From Rhodococcus globerulus NBRC 14531 (GTDB lineage Bacteria > Actinomycetota > Actinomycetes > Mycobacteriales > Mycobacteriaceae), in assembly GCF_001894805.1 (NCBI RefSeq), contig NZ_BCWX01000003.1, forward strand, positions 744,001-808,000: a DNA stretch of 64,000 bases. Direction: 5' to 3'. Below are positions 27,057-37,466 of the stretch, piece after piece. Numbering within the stretch: position 1 is the first letter of the stretch; every line of letters begins with the position of its first letter. Both the position numbers and the translations under genes were made by a program. The notes beneath the pieces were generated by a model, which did not search any database, was not told where the DNA came from, and saw only the letters and a program-made list of their open reading frames with translations.

Positions 27057-28750
27057 CAGTCTGCAGCGGCGACGAGTGGTTCGAGCGTCAGATCGGGGAG
27101 TTCCTTCTGGATGTACTGCAGGCGCCACTTGTCGCTGACCAAGGCGAGCAGGACACCGTCCGAGCGCGTGAAGACCTCTACGCCGCGCTGACGGTTCAGC
27201 TCGACCTCGGATGCGGCGTCGGTGCGTCGTGCCAGTGCGTAGCCGAGCGGTTCCATCTTGGCTTCGACGTTGAATTCCGCCTTCATCCGAGCAGCGACGA
27301 CCTCGAACTGCATGGGGCCGACAGCCGCCATGACGGGCGACGCGTCGCCACGGATGTCGTTGCGGAGAATCTGCACGACGCCCTCGGAATCGAGTTGGTC
27401 GACGGCACGGCGGAACTGCTTGTACTTTCCGGCGCTCTCGGCACGCAGGATCGAGAAGTGTTCCGGCGCGAAGGACGGGATCGGCGGGAACTCGGTCTTC
27501 TTTTCGGTGTACAGCGTGTGGCCGGGTGCGAGTGCGGTGGCGTTGACCAGGCCGACGACGTCGCCGGGGAACGCAGACTCGACGGTGGAACGTTCACGGC
27601 CGAATACCGTCTGCGCGTACTTGGTCGTGAAGGGCTTGCCGGTTTGCGCGTGAGTGACGACCATGCCGCGTTCGAAGACGCCCGAGACGATGCGCATGAA
27701 CGCCAAGCGGTCACGGTGCGCGGTGTCCATGCCGGCCTGAACCTTGAAGATCACTGCACTGAACGGATCGGTGACCTCGCGCGGCTTGCCGTTGATGTCG
27801 TCGCGGGCACGCGGCGGCGGCGCCAACTCGACCAGGGTGTCGAGGATCTGGCGGACACCGAAGTTGAGCATGGCGGACGCGAAGATCACCGGGGACGTCT
27901 GCCCGGCAAGGAACATTTCCTGATCGTGGTCCTGGCCGGTAGCCGAGAGCAGTTCACTCTCCTCAGCCGCGGTTTCCCACTCGGAGCCTTCCTTGGCGAG
28001 GGCGGCGTCGGCGTCCATGATTTCTTCGGGAGCGATTTTTGCGCCACCGGCGGTGCGAGTGAACCGGACGTATTCGCGAGCTTCGCCGTCCTCGCCGCGT
28101 CGCAGCAGGCCGCGGAAGTCTCCGGCGATGCCGACGGGCCAGTACAGGGGAGTAGGTGTGAGGCCGATGCGCTCACTGATCTCGTCCAGCAATTCGAGCG
28201 GGGTCTGGCCGGGACGGTCCCACTTGTTGATAACCGTGATGACGGGGATGCCGCGGTGACGACACACCTGGAACAGCTTGAGCGTCTGCGGTTCGAGGCC
28301 CTTGGCGGCGTCGATGAGCATGACAGCCGCGTCGACGGCAGTCAGGACGCGGTACGTGTCCTCGGAGAAGTCGGAGTGGCCGGGGGTGTCGACGAGATTG
28401 ATGACGTTGATCTGATCGTCGGGGGTCTCGGACGAGTGGTAGTTGAACTGCAGCGCGGTGGAACTGACGGAGATGCCGCGGGCTTTCTCCATTTCCATCC
28501 AGTCCGAGACCGTCGACTTGCGTCCGGCCTTGCCGTGGACCGCGCCGGCTTCGGAGATCTTTTTTGCGTGCAGGGCCAACGCTTCGGTGAGCGTCGACTT
28601 ACCGGCGTCGGGGTGTGAGATGACGGCAAAGGTGCGACGACGTGCAGCTTCGGCCGCGAGGCCCTTCGTGCTGACCGGAGCGGATGTGGCACCGGTGTCG
28701 GACTGGACAGTCGAGTCGGTGGGGACAGTCGAGTCGGACGGGGTAGTCAA
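27056..28750 (-). CDS. prfC: Peptide chain release factor 3
   Basis: RF3 is a GTPase that recycles RF1/RF2 from the ribosome after termination. The product has the translation-factor G domain with HPDAGKST (P-loop, RF3-specific form), DTPGHSDF (G3) and NKWD (G4), followed by the RF3 domains II-III (MLNFGVRQILDTLVELAPPP; AAVGPMQFEVVAARMKAEF). A TTG at 28750 has GAGAGG seven bases upstream and gives 564 residues with a Ser/Thr-rich N-terminal tail of about 40 residues; the frame is open to 28852, so the exact start is open. It is a single-copy housekeeping factor here coupled to pnuC. Confidence 0.93.
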   Translation of the reverse strand: MTTPSDSTVPTDSTVQSDTGATSAPVSTKGLAAEAARRRTFAVISHPDAGKSTLTEALALHAKKISEAGAVHGKAGRKSTVSDWMEMEKARGISVSSTALQFNYHSSETPDDQINVINLVDTPGHSDFSEDTYRVLTAVDAAVMLIDAAKGLEPQTLKLFQVCRHRGIPVITVINKWDRPGQTPLELLDEISERIGLTPTPLYWPVGIAGDFRGLLRRGEDGEAREYVRFTRTAGGAKIAPEEIMDADAALAKEGSEWETAAEESELLSATGQDHDQEMFLAGQTSPVIFASAMLNFGVRQILDTLVELAPPPRARDDINGKPREVTDPFSAVIFKVQAGMDTAHRDRLAFMRIVSGVFERGMVVTHAQTGKPFTTKYAQTVFGRERSTVESAFPGDVVGLVNATALAPGHTLYTEKKTEFPPIPSFAPEHFSILRAESAGKYKQFRRAVDQLDSEGVVQILRNDIRGDASPVMAAVGPMQFEVVAARMKAEFNVEAKMEPLGYALARRTDAASEVELNRQRGVEVFTRSDGVLLALVSDKWRLQYIQKELPDLTLEPLVAAAD

Positions 28751-28941
28751 CGAAGAACCTCTCGCAGTGGGAGTAGTGGGCGTAGCGCGATGAAGCACGG
28801 GTGCGGACGCACAACAGAGAAAGGATACTCGCCCACGAATTTGCGGTAACACTCGGCGAACTTTGTCTGATTATCCAGATAGGTGTGCGCTGGATCACAT
28901 GACGGGTTCGGCACTGTATTCAGGCGTTCTGAGGAGCAGCA

Positions 28942-30576
28942 TTGAGCAAATTCACCGACGAGATGTACAAGAGTGCCGCTGTCAGCGATCACGGCATGGT
29001 GACGGGCGAACCGGATAGCCCGTTGCGACAGACCTGGAGCGACATTCATCGGCAAGCGCGCCGGATGGCGGGTGGATTGGCCGACGCTGGGATCGATCAC
29101 GGGGTCGCGGTCGGAATCCTGGCCGGTCAACCGGTGGACATCGCGCCGGCCTGTCAGGCGAGTTGGATGCGCGGCGCTTCCGTGACCATGCTGCACCAGC
29201 CGACACCGCGAACCGATCTGGCGGTGTGGGCGCAGGACACCCAGAAGGTGATCGACATGATAGCCGCGCGGGCGGTCATTGTCGGGAGCCCGTTCGACGC
29301 GGCAAAACCACTCCTCGAAGCCAGCGGCATCACGGTGGTCACGATCGACGAACTGCGAACGGGTCGGGCGATCGATCCGGTCGACACCGCGGAATCGGAT
29401 ATCGCTCTGCAGCAGTTGACGTCAGGCTCGACCGGTTCGCCGAAAGCTGTGCAGATCACGCACGAGAACTTTCACGTCAACGCGTATGCGATGGTCAATC
29501 GCATCAAGTTCTCGATCGACGAGGACGTCATGGTGAGTTGGCTCCCGCTCTTCCACGACATGGGAATGGTCGGATTCCTCAGTGTTCCCATGCAATTGGG
29601 GGCCGAGGTCGTCAGCATCACGCCGTTGGACTTTCTCCGCAGCCCGATCCTGTGGGCGGAACTGATGGGAAAGTACGGTGGAACGGTCACGGCCGCACCG
29701 AATTTCGCGTACTCGCTTCTTGCTCGACGGCTGGCGCAAGCGGAGGACGGCGCTGTGGATCTCTCCACGGTCCGCTACATGTGGAACGGGGCAGAACCCG
29801 TCGACCCCGACACCTTGGACGCCCTCACCAAGGCCGGGGCACGGTTCGGATTGAACCCGACGGCGCTCGCACCGGCCTACGGCATGGCCGAGACAACTCT
29901 GGCGGTGTCCATCCCAGACCCGGGTCAAGGGGCGATCGTCGACTACGTGGATCCCGATTTTCTCGATGCGATGTCGCGGGCGGTTCCTTCGAACCGGCCC
30001 AACGCGCGGGCTCTCGCGACTCTGGGGAGACTTGTTCCGGACTTGGAGGGCCGCGTCGTCGACGGAGATGGGGAGGTGCTGCCGGCTCGAGGCGTCGGAA
30101 TCATCGAGGTTCGAGGCAAGGCCGTCACACACGGGTACATCACCACCGAAGGTCGCCGATCCGCGCATGGCGCCGACGGCTGGTTCAACACCGGCGACGT
30201 CGGCTACCTCACCGAAGAGGGCCTCGTCGTGGTGTGTGGGAGGGTCAAGGACGTCATCATCATGGGCGGCCGCAATGTCTATCCCACCGATATCGAGCGG
30301 GCAGCCGCGACGGTGGTCGGGGTGCGACCCGGAAATGCGGTGGCTGTTCGGCTCGACGCCGGACGGAAGCGAGAGAGCTTTGCAGTTGCCGTCGAGACCA
30401 ACGCGTTCGAGGACCCCGAGGAAGTTTCCCGTATCGAGCACGATGTGATCCGGGCGGTGTTCTCCGAAGTGGGTCTGCGGCCACGCGCCGTCGCGGTTCT
30501 GGGGCCCGGCAGTATCCCGAAAACGTCGTCGGGAAAACTGCGACGGTCCAACTCCGCCGCCCTGATCGGAAAGTGA
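28942..30576 (+). CDS. Fatty-acyl-AMP ligase / acyl-CoA synthetase, Pks16-like
   Basis: This 544-residue adenylate-forming enzyme has the A3 motif [16 protein letters not shown], the A5 motif [11 protein letters not shown] and the C-terminal [16 protein letters not shown] and [10 protein letters not shown] with the catalytic Lys. Its length and position (upstream of and convergent with pth) match M. tuberculosis Rv1013, called pks16 although it is no polyketide synthase. It activates a fatty or related acid as acyl-AMP; the next acceptor (CoA or carrier protein) is not clear. A TTG start at 28942 has GAGGAG upstream. Confidence 0.9.
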   Translation: MSKFTDEMYKSAAVSDHGMVTGEPDSPLRQTWSDIHRQARRMAGGLADAGIDHGVAVGILAGQPVDIAPACQASWMRGASVTMLHQPTPRTDLAVWAQDTQKVIDMIAARAVIVGSPFDAAKPLLEASGITVVTIDELRTGRAIDPVDTAESDIALQQLTSGSTGSPKAVQITHENFHVNAYAMVNRIKFSIDEDVMVSWLPLFHDMGMVGFLSVPMQLGAEVVSITPLDFLRSPILWAELMGKYGGTVTAAPNFAYSLLARRLAQAEDGAVDLSTVRYMWNGAEPVDPDTLDALTKAGARFGLNPTALAPAYGMAETTLAVSIPDPGQGAIVDYVDPDFLDAMSRAVPSNRPNARALATLGRLVPDLEGRVVDGDGEVLPARGVGIIEVRGKAVTHGYITTEGRRSAHGADGWFNTGDVGYLTEEGLVVVCGRVKDVIIMGGRNVYPTDIERAAATVVGVRPGNAVAVRLDAGRKRESFAVAVETNAFEDPEEVSRIEHDVIRAVFSEVGLRPRAVAVLGPGSIPKTSSGKLRRSNSAALIGK

Positions 30577-30579
30577 AGG

Positions 30580-31152
30580 TCAGTGCAGGCGATTCTGCGC
30601 TGCTTCGAGTCCAAGTTCGAGGAGTAACTCCACTGCGTCTGCGGCTTCTTCGCAGACCAGATCGAGTTCTTTGCGCTCGGCTGCGGAGAACGGCTTGAGT
30701 ACGTAGTCGGCCGGGTCCATCCGGCCGGGCGGGCGGCCGATGCCGACGCGGGTACGCAGGTAGTCCTTGGTGGAGAGTGAACTCGAGATGGAGCGCAAGC
30801 CGTTGTGGCCGCCCTCGCCGCCGCCCAGCTTGAGGCGGATGGTTCCGAAGTCGAGATCCAGCTCGTCGTGAACGACGATGATGTTCGACGGGTCAACCGA
30901 GAAGAACCGGGCCAGGCCGGCCACGGCACCACCGGAGAGGTTCATGTACGAGCGCGGCTTGCCGAGGATCACGCGTCGGCCGGCCAAGCGCCCTTCGACG
31001 ATCTCGGCCCCACTCTTCTTGTGCGCGTTGAACTTTCCGCCCATCCGGCCCGCCAGGGTGCCGGCAACCATGAACCCGATGTTGTGCCGGGTCTTTTCGT
31101 ACTGCGGGCCGGGGTTACCGAGTCCGATCACCAGGGCTGTATCTGTGCTCAT
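30580..31152 (-). CDS. pth: Peptidyl-tRNA hydrolase
   Basis: Pth cleaves peptidyl-tRNA dropped from stalled ribosomes. The 190-residue product shows the catalytic His in [10 protein letters not shown] (near residue 22), the conserved PRSYMNLSG loop (near 65) and [11 protein letters not shown] with the key Asp (near 95). It lies downstream of rplY on the same strand with an intervening hairpin, as in mycobacteria (Rv1014c-Rv1015c). It ends 3 bases from the convergent acyl-ligase gene. Confidence 0.97.
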   Translation of the reverse strand: MSTDTALVIGLGNPGPQYEKTRHNIGFMVAGTLAGRMGGKFNAHKKSGAEIVEGRLAGRRVILGKPRSYMNLSGGAVAGLARFFSVDPSNIIVVHDELDLDFGTIRLKLGGGEGGHNGLRSISSSLSTKDYLRTRVGIGRPPGRMDPADYVLKPFSAAERKELDLVCEEAADAVELLLELGLEAAQNRLH

Positions 31153-31191
31153 CGGAGATTTCCTTTACCGACAGGGGAGTGGACGCGCAAA

Positions 31192-31226
31192 CGGCGCGTC
31201 ACTCCGAAACTCGGAATGACGCGCCG
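31192..31226 (-). terminator. Hairpin between rplY and pth
   Basis: Two 16-base arms (31192-31207 and 31211-31226) pair with one mismatch around a 3-base loop; arms start CGGCGCGTCA. It is placed between rplY and pth on the minus strand and may attenuate read-through into pth. A short T run follows. Confidence 0.65.
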
Positions 31227-31260
31227 CGCACAAGCTGTGTTCTCGAGGAGAACGCGAGGA

Positions 31261-31857
31261 TCAGGCCTCTTCGGTTGCTGCCGCTGCCGCTGCTGCTTCT
31301 TCCGAAGCTTCGGTAGCTGCTGCGGTGACGTTGACGATCAGCACGTCTGCATCTGCCTGCAGGGTCGAGCCCTTGGGGAGTTCGAGCTGGCTTGCCAGGA
31401 TCTGGGTGCCGGCCTCGAGGCCCTCGACGGAAACCTCGATCTGCTCGGGGATGTGCAGCGCGTCAGCCTCGAGGGAGATGGTGGCGGCATCCTGAGCGAC
31501 CATGGTGCCTGCAGCTGCGTCACCGGTGACGACGACGGGAACGTCGATCGTGACCTTCTCGCCCTTCTTGATGACGAGGAGGTCAGCGTGCTCGATGTAG
31601 TTGCGGATGGGGTGCACGACGACCGACTTGGTCAGTGCAACCTGCTCCGTGCCGTCGATGTCGAGCGTCAGCACAGCGTTGGTGCCGTGTGCGCGGAGGA
31701 TGGAAGCGAAGTCGCGAGCGACGACGTTGAGGTGCTTGGGGTCTTCACCGTGGCCGTACAGAACCGTGGGGACCAGGCCGTCGCGGCGTGCGCGGCGAGC
31801 TGCGCCCTTGCCGAATTCGGTGCGGACGACAGCGACGAGGTTGTTCTCTTCAGACAT
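31261..31857 (-). CDS. rplY: 50S ribosomal protein L25 (CTC type)
   Basis: This 198-residue protein binds 5S rRNA. The N-terminal ~90 residues are the L25 domain ([21 protein letters not shown]), followed by the longer CTC-type beta domain. The C-terminus is an Ala/Glu-rich tail, common in actinobacterial L25. The start MSEENN at 31857 is preferred over an upstream in-frame ATG at 31881. Order rplY-pth is as in mycobacteria, but the expected upstream partners (lpqT, prs, glmU) are 12 kb away here. Confidence 0.96.
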   Translation of the reverse strand: MSEENNLVAVVRTEFGKGAARRARRDGLVPTVLYGHGEDPKHLNVVARDFASILRAHGTNAVLTLDIDGTEQVALTKSVVVHPIRNYIEHADLLVIKKGEKVTIDVPVVVTGDAAAGTMVAQDAATISLEADALHIPEQIEVSVEGLEAGTQILASQLELPKGSTLQADADVLIVNVTAAATEASEEAAAAAAATEEA

Positions 31858-32066
31858 GATGAAACGGCTCCTACAACTCACGGGGTTCGTGCTCGGTTTA
31901 CTGACGTGTGGTTCTGTCGGCGACAGATTCTGCCTTCGGAAAGTGGACAGGCGCGCACACGGCCAGGAGCGAAACGCTCGAGCTGAGCCGTAGCCGCGTC
32001 GATCACGGAAAACCTGCAGTTAGTGGAGCAGCTGCGATTCACCCTCGCCGAGACAACGTTCCATAC

Positions 32067-32116
32067 AGTACCGGAACTCGCGCGTCGCCGCGAATCGCCG
32101 CACGAGTTCCGGTACT
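32067..32116 (-). terminator. Hairpin downstream of the flavoprotein gene
   Basis: Perfect 14-base arms (32067-32080 and 32103-32116, core TACCGGAACTCG) enclose a GC-rich 22-base loop. It lies 28 bases beyond the flavoprotein stop and upstream of rplY, where it should separate the two units. No strong T run follows. Confidence 0.6.
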
Positions 32117-32143
32117 TCCCGCTGTGTTCAGTTCACTGCTGCA

Positions 32144-33607
32144 TCAGGAGCGGGCCGCGCTGATTCCGGCGCGACGCCCGAAGAAGCTGCCGTCGCCGAG
32201 GCTGGTTCCGCTGGCGTAGCCGCCCGCGCAGACACCGGACGTGCAGCGGCCCGCAGCGAACAGTCCGGGGATCGGCTCGCCGGAGACGTGCAGAACTTCG
32301 GAATCGACGGTTGTCTTCAACCCGCCGAGTGTGAAGCCGCCGGTGCGACCGCGCAGGTCGATCGCGGCGAACGGGCCGACGATCGGCTTGACCCACTCGG
32401 GCTTCTTGCCAAGCACCGGGTCGGAGTTCGACTCGGCGTGACGGTTGTAGAGATCGACAGTGGATTGCAGCGAGCCGACGGGAAGCCCCATCTCGGCTTC
32501 GAGTTCCTCGACCGTTTCCGCTACCCACGTCGGTTGCGCTCGCAACTGCGCACTGGACGATTCGGCGGCGATACCTTCCTCGTATGCGGCTTCGTCGATG
32601 ATGAGGAAAGCCTGATTGTCCTGCTGGAACAGCGTTGCCTGGCCGATGCGGCCCGGGTAGGTGTCCTCGGGGATGTATCGCTGACCACGGCCGTTGACGA
32701 GAATGCCGCGCACCATCAACTGCGGGTCGCAGAAGAACGCAACCTCGGTGGCGTCCATGTGCGCGGTGTCGGCGCCGAGTGCCTGGCCGATCTGGATCGC
32801 GCGACCGTCGTGCGCCTCGATGGAAGCGGCCGGATGGCCGAAGATACGCGGCGCGTTGGAGCGCACCATCTCGTTGTTGTAGGCAAAGCTGCCCATCGCC
32901 AGCACAACACCCTTGTTGGCGCGGATCGCGACATCCTTGCCGTAACGCTTGGCGACAACGCCGACCACGCGGGGGCCGTCGACCACCAGAGTCTGGACGC
33001 GCAAATCGTATTCTGCTCGGACGCCGAGCTTTTCGGCCGTCTCGACGAGCGGCTTCATCAGCATGTAGCCGCCGCCCTGCTCGCCGGTCTTCTTCTCGGA
33101 CATCTGCGGAACGTGTCCACGGGGCGCGGGATCGACCAGCGTGTTGAACGGCGCGGCGTTCTCACCGCCGGAGTACATGAGGCCGTCGTCGAAGGGCGGT
33201 TCCCAGCCGGGCTGACCCCAGAACGACTCCTTGAACGGAACGCCGGCGTCGACGAGCCAGTTGTAGTGATCGACGCTGCCTTCGCAGTAGGCATCGATCT
33301 TGGCGTCGTCGGTTCCCGGGCCGAGTGCGGCTTTCATGAATGTCTTCATGTTGTCGACGGTGTCGTCGAATCCGCATGCCTTCTGCAGCGCAGTGCCGCC
33401 GCCCAGGTAGATGAAGCCGCCGGCCAGTGACGCGGCACCGCCCCAACCGCCGGTTCGCTCGAGCACGAGCACGTCGGCGCCCGCGCGGGCAGCCTCGATT
33501 GCCGCGGTGACTCCGGCGATTCCGTAGCCGGCGACAACCACGTCGGCTTCGAAGTCCCAGCTAGAGATGTCGGAAACGGAAATCGGGGAAATTGTGGCGT
33601 CGGCCAT
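32144..33607 (-). CDS. FAD-dependent dehydrogenase, fumarate reductase / ketosteroid dehydrogenase superfamily
   Basis: This 487-residue flavoprotein has an N-terminal Rossmann FAD motif (VVVAGYGIAGVTAAIEAARAGADVLVLER, residues ~24-52), a second FAD-contact motif (KGVVLAMGSFAYN) and a C-terminal GLFAAGRCTSGVCAGGYASG loop. This layout is shared by flavocytochrome c, 3-ketosteroid delta-1-dehydrogenases and delta-4-3-ketosteroid 5-alpha-dehydrogenases. The substrate is unclear; a steroid or other alkene is possible. It has no tight partner: the egtE gene ends 88 bases upstream on the same strand. Confidence 0.85.
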   Translation of the reverse strand: MADATISPISVSDISSWDFEADVVVAGYGIAGVTAAIEAARAGADVLVLERTGGWGGAASLAGGFIYLGGGTALQKACGFDDTVDNMKTFMKAALGPGTDDAKIDAYCEGSVDHYNWLVDAGVPFKESFWGQPGWEPPFDDGLMYSGGENAAPFNTLVDPAPRGHVPQMSEKKTGEQGGGYMLMKPLVETAEKLGVRAEYDLRVQTLVVDGPRVVGVVAKRYGKDVAIRANKGVVLAMGSFAYNNEMVRSNAPRIFGHPAASIEAHDGRAIQIGQALGADTAHMDATEVAFFCDPQLMVRGILVNGRGQRYIPEDTYPGRIGQATLFQQDNQAFLIIDEAAYEEGIAAESSSAQLRAQPTWVAETVEELEAEMGLPVGSLQSTVDLYNRHAESNSDPVLGKKPEWVKPIVGPFAAIDLRGRTGGFTLGGLKTTVDSEVLHVSGEPIPGLFAAGRCTSGVCAGGYASGTSLGDGSFFGRRAGISAARS

Positions 33608-33695
33608 GGGCGGCGTCCTCTCGCAAAAAAATGAACTGATCAGGTGAGAGTCAAGATTTGCAGCTCCGCTCGTGTCCTGCCCGCTGTGATCCCGG

Positions 33696-34877
33696 TCATC
33701 GGGAGACGCTCAAATCCCGTACCGCGCCGAGAAAACTGTCCAGATCATTCTCGTCGACAAAACAGTGCGGGGACGCTCTGACGACGGCGTCGAGCCCGCG
33801 TGCCGTCATGTCGAGGAGGGTCGATCCGCGACTGCTCACAGTCACAGTGATGCTCTGCGTCGCAAGTCGACTGCGGACTTCGGCGGCCGGAACCGCGTCC
33901 AGGGTGAACGAGACGATGCCGCTGAGGATGGGTCCACGATCCTGGACTGTGACACCGGACAGCGCGCCCAGGCCCGCCCGAAGATAGTTCGCCCTCGATT
34001 CGATCTGCTGCGCAACGGTTTCCGTCCCCAGCGCCAAGAGGTAGTCCGCCGCGGCGCCGAGTCCAAGGCGAGCCGCGACACTGGTTTCCCACAGTTCGAA
34101 TCGTGTGGCATCCGGCGCGGGCACATAGGAATCGGGGTGGGTCCAGTCCGCTCCGTGCAGGTCCATCGCGGCAGGTTCGAGCGCGGTTGCCAGCCCGGGA
34201 CGCACGTAGAGAAACCCCGTTCCCCGTGGGCCCCGAAGCCACTTGCGGCCCGTGGCGCTCAACGCGTCGACGCCGAGGGCAGCCACGTCGATGGGCAGTT
34301 GACCGACCGATTGGCACGCGTCGAGAAGAACCAGTGCGCCGTGGCGCGCGGCCAGTTCGACAACCTCACGGACCGGGTTGACCAGGCCGCTGTTCGTGGG
34401 GGCGTGGACAACCGAGATGACGCGGACACGGTCGTCGAGCATCGCTTCGAGTGCGTCGAGGTCGATCCGGCCGTCGGAATCGCTCGGAATCACCTCGACC
34501 TTCGCGCCGGTCGACCGCGCCCGCCCCAGCGCGGCGATGGCGTTGCTGGCGTATTCGACACCGCAGATCAGGACGCGGTCGCCCGGGCTCAAGGGCACGG
34601 CCGCAAAAAAGTCGTTCCAGGCGCGGGTTGCGCTGTCGGTCAAGGCGATATCCGAAGGCTGGGCGCCGATCACCCGGGCCAGTGAGTGTGGAAGCGCGGC
34701 CAAGGCCTCACTGCGGCGATCTGCGGCGACATAGCCGCCGACGTCGGCTTCCAGGCGCAGATGCTCGATCATCGCCGTCAATACAGGTTCGGGCGGTAGC
34801 GAGGATCCGGCGCTGTCGAGGAACACCTTGTCGATGCACCCAGGGGTGTCGCGGCGGATCGAGGTGAGATCGAACAT
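33696..34877 (-). CDS. egtE: PLP-dependent hercynylcysteine sulfoxide lyase EgtE (aminotransferase class V fold)
   Basis: This 393-residue enzyme has the class V aminotransferase fold with the PLP-binding Lys in SATGRKWLRGPRGTGFLYV (near residue 214) and a cofactor Asp/Gln pair in LVLLDACQSVGQ. The N-terminal pattern DSAGSS...EADVGGYVAADRRS resembles mycobacterial EgtE. EgtE cleaves hercynylcysteine sulfoxide to ergothioneine. The gene lies 1.4 kb from egtABCD on the opposite strand, with an APC permease between, which supports the name. A cysteine desulfurase role is the alternative. Confidence 0.8.
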   Translation of the reverse strand: MFDLTSIRRDTPGCIDKVFLDSAGSSLPPEPVLTAMIEHLRLEADVGGYVAADRRSEALAALPHSLARVIGAQPSDIALTDSATRAWNDFFAAVPLSPGDRVLICGVEYASNAIAALGRARSTGAKVEVIPSDSDGRIDLDALEAMLDDRVRVISVVHAPTNSGLVNPVREVVELAARHGALVLLDACQSVGQLPIDVAALGVDALSATGRKWLRGPRGTGFLYVRPGLATALEPAAMDLHGADWTHPDSYVPAPDATRFELWETSVAARLGLGAAADYLLALGTETVAQQIESRANYLRAGLGALSGVTVQDRGPILSGIVSFTLDAVPAAEVRSRLATQSITVTVSSRGSTLLDMTARGLDAVVRASPHCFVDENDLDSFLGAVRDLSVSR

Positions 34878-34915
34878 GGCACCATCCGTTCACTTCGGTG
34901 TGGTTCAAAGGCTCT

Positions 34916-36166
34916 GTGAACGAAGCTATACCGATGGACCGCACCCTGGGGACGTTCGACGCCGTGGTGATCGGCCTTGCCGCGATGATCGGTGCCGGAG
35001 TGTTCGTGGTGTTCGCGCCGGCAGCGGCAGCGGCCGGCACGGGATTGATGTTCGGTCTGGCGATCGCGGCATTCGTGGCGTACTGCAACGCCACGTCGTC
35101 GGCGCAACTGGCCGCGCGTTATCCGACCTCAGGCGGGACGTACGTCTACGGACGTGAGCAACTCGGGCCGTGGTGCGGGTTCATTGCGGGGTGGTCGTTT
35201 GTGATCGGGAAGATCGCGAGCTGCGGGGCGATGGCGTTGACCTTCGCGACTTACGTTGTACCCGAACCGTATCGGAAGCCCGTCGCCGTGGCGCTAGTAG
35301 TGCTGCTGGTCGCGGTGAACTATCGCGGTGTCACCAGGACCGCGCAGATGGCGCGAGTGATCGTCGCGATGTCCGTGACGGCAATCGGCGTGGGTTTGTG
35401 CGTATCGCTGTGGGGGCCGGGCGCTCATCGTGCGATGCCTGACGTTGTTTTCGGCTCCTGGTACGGGGTTCTGCAATCGGCGGGGTTACTGTTCTTCGCC
35501 TTTGCCGGGTACGCCCGCATCGCGACTCTGGGGGAGGAAGTCCGGGATCCTCGGCGCACAATTCCACGCGCAATCCTGATAGCACTGGGAGCTGCGGTAG
35601 TCATCTATGCACTGGTAGCGGTGGTTCTTCTGGTTACTCTGGGGCAGGAGAGACTTGCGGAGTCGACCCGTCCGCTCGCGGATGCCGTCGCGCTTTCCGG
35701 GTGGGGGTGGGCTGAATCGATTGTGGTCGTCGGCGCAGCCGCCGCATCCGCTGGTGCGCTGTTGGCGCTGATCGCGGGAGTGAGCAGAACCGCGATGGCG
35801 ATGGGCCGGGAACGGGATCTGCCCCCGACTTTCGCAGCGATTCACCCCAAATTTTCTGTGCCACATCACGCTGAACTGGCTGTCGGAGCGATCGTGATCG
35901 CACTGGTCTCGATGGTCGATCTGCGTGGTGTGATCGGGTTTTCGTCGTTCGGGGTGCTGGTGTACTACCTAGTGGCAAATGTCAGTGCGTATACCCAAGG
36001 CGGCGCGGATCGGATGTTCCCGCGCTGGCTTCAGGTTGTCGGAGCGCTGGGATGTGCGGTCCTGGCGTTCACGCTGCCTACTTCGGCAGTTGCGGCGGGG
36101 ACAGGTGTTGTTCTTCTGGGTTGTGGGTACCGGTGGATACGACTGAAAAAATTTGGCGACACGTAA
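34916..36166 (+). CDS. APC-family amino acid permease inside the ergothioneine locus
   Basis: This 416-residue transporter has about 11-12 membrane spans and the APC signature near the N-terminus (GLAAMIGAGVFVVFAPAAAAAG, spans 1 with the GAGVF unwinding point), plus FFAFAGYARIATLGEEVRDPRRTIPRAI. GTG 34916 has AAGG upstream; ATG 34934 is possible. It is divergent from egtE by 38 bases and 94 bases upstream of egtA, so it is placed to bring in a precursor (His, Cys or Glu) or to move hercynine/ergothioneine. That role is inference from location only. Confidence 0.85.
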   Translation: MNEAIPMDRTLGTFDAVVIGLAAMIGAGVFVVFAPAAAAAGTGLMFGLAIAAFVAYCNATSSAQLAARYPTSGGTYVYGREQLGPWCGFIAGWSFVIGKIASCGAMALTFATYVVPEPYRKPVAVALVVLLVAVNYRGVTRTAQMARVIVAMSVTAIGVGLCVSLWGPGAHRAMPDVVFGSWYGVLQSAGLLFFAFAGYARIATLGEEVRDPRRTIPRAILIALGAAVVIYALVAVVLLVTLGQERLAESTRPLADAVALSGWGWAESIVVVGAAAASAGALLALIAGVSRTAMAMGRERDLPPTFAAIHPKFSVPHHAELAVGAIVIALVSMVDLRGVIGFSSFGVLVYYLVANVSAYTQGGADRMFPRWLQVVGALGCAVLAFTLPTSAVAAGTGVVLLGCGYRWIRLKKFGDT

Positions 36167-36260
36167 CACGGCAAAGGGTGCAATCGGTGTGTGCGGGCTC
36201 TATCGTCGGTACAACCGCTAGAGCCCGCGAACCGCTAGACATACCCAAAGGGGAAGTCGA

Positions 36261-37466
36261 ATGGCAACCGCAGTACTGGAAACGACGCTGGACTCACGTC
36301 CCGCCGCCGAGGCATACATCGGTGGGGTGTGCTTCAAACAGGGCCCGCCGCGACTCATCGGGACCGAGGTCGAATGGCTGACCAGGGATGCCGGTGGTGG
36401 TCGTCCGTCGCTCGAAGCGCTGGCCCACGCGCTGGGTAAACATACGCCCACCAGCATCGACCCGGAATCTCCTGGCGCCCCACTTCCGGGTGGAAGTTAT
36501 GTGACCGTCGAACCGGGCGGTCAGATCGAACTTTCCTCGGCGCCGCGCACGTCAGCCCGCGAAGTATGCGACTACCTGGGTGAAGACCACCGCGTGTTGA
36601 GTGCACTTCTGCACGATCAGTCCATCGAGATGTACGACGGTTCGGCGGATGAGCTGCGTGAACCACACCGCTTGCTGCGACTGCCCCGATACTGCGCCAT
36701 GGAACATCAGTTTGCCTCTATCGGGCCGTACGGAACCCTCATGATGTGCAACACCGCCGCCGTGCAGGTGAGCGTCGATGCGGGTGGAAGCCAAGAAGCT
36801 ATAGCGCGGCGGTGGCGACTCCTCGGCGACATCGGACCGGCTCTGATCGCCGCATTTGCGTGTTCGCCACAGCTGGAAGGGATTCCGCGAGGTGAGTGGG
36901 CGTCGCAACGGATGCGGACGTGGCTCGAACTTGATGCCAGGCGCACTATGCCCGTCGTCGATGCCGCCGATTATGCGCAGTGGGCCTTGAACGTCCCGCT
37001 GATGTGTGTCCGGAACAGTTCCGAAGACTGGACTGCGCCGCGGGGCGCCACGTTTGGCGACTGGATCGACGGGGCACTCGAATCCGACATAGGTCGTGCG
37101 CCCACGTCCGAGGATCTGGATTACCACCTGTCCACGATGTTTCCGCCGGTCCGTGCGGCAGGACATCTGGAGGTGAGGTACATCGACGCTCAACCCGGCG
37201 ATCTGTGGCGCGTGCCGATAGCCGCGATCGATGCGCTGCTGTCCGGGCCTGCAGTGATGCAGGAAGCAAGCGATGCCGCGGCATCGACGGCGGGCCGCTG
37301 GCGTGATGCCGCGGAATACGGGCTGGTGGACGTCGAATTACGTTCGGCAGCAACATCTCTGATGTCGCTCGCAGCGTCGTATGCGCCTGATCCCGAGTTT
37401 GTTCGTCTCCTCGATCGTGCGGCCGAGCGGTGTTGTCGGGGCCTGGCACCGGTCGAGGGAACCTGA
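36261..37466 (+). CDS. egtA: Glutamate-cysteine ligase EgtA
   Basis: EgtA makes gamma-glutamylcysteine, the sulfur donor for EgtB. The 401-residue protein belongs to the GCS2 family: GTEVEWLTRD near residue 34 and the active-site segment GGSYVTVEPGGQIELSS near 77-93 match the family core. ATG 36261 is preceded by AAGGGGAAG. Its stop overlaps the egtB start (TGATG). It opens the ergothioneine operon egtABCD, the same order as M. tuberculosis Rv3704c-Rv3701c. Confidence 0.95.
   Translation: MATAVLETTLDSRPAAEAYIGGVCFKQGPPRLIGTEVEWLTRDAGGGRPSLEALAHALGKHTPTSIDPESPGAPLPGGSYVTVEPGGQIELSSAPRTSAREVCDYLGEDHRVLSALLHDQSIEMYDGSADELREPHRLLRLPRYCAMEHQFASIGPYGTLMMCNTAAVQVSVDAGGSQEAIARRWRLLGDIGPALIAAFACSPQLEGIPRGEWASQRMRTWLELDARRTMPVVDAADYAQWALNVPLMCVRNSSEDWTAPRGATFGDWIDGALESDIGRAPTSEDLDYHLSTMFPPVRAAGHLEVRYIDAQPGDLWRVPIAAIDALLSGPAVMQEASDAAASTAGRWRDAAEYGLVDVELRSAATSLMSLAASYAPDPEFVRLLDRAAERCCRGLAPVEGT

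Noticed and set aside
27395..28618. 407-residue plus-strand frame opposite prfC
   Set aside because: Antisense to a conserved housekeeping gene; composition is a codon-complement artefact rich in Asp, Val, Gly and Arg.
29163..30698. 511-residue frame overlapping the Pks16-like gene
   Set aside because: Extremely Arg/Gly/His-rich reading of another frame, with no start signal; the +1 frame carries all adenylate-forming motifs.
33658..33987. Small plus-strand frame in the egtE 3' region
   Set aside because: Shadow of egtE with Arg/Ser/Thr-rich composition and no ribosome site.
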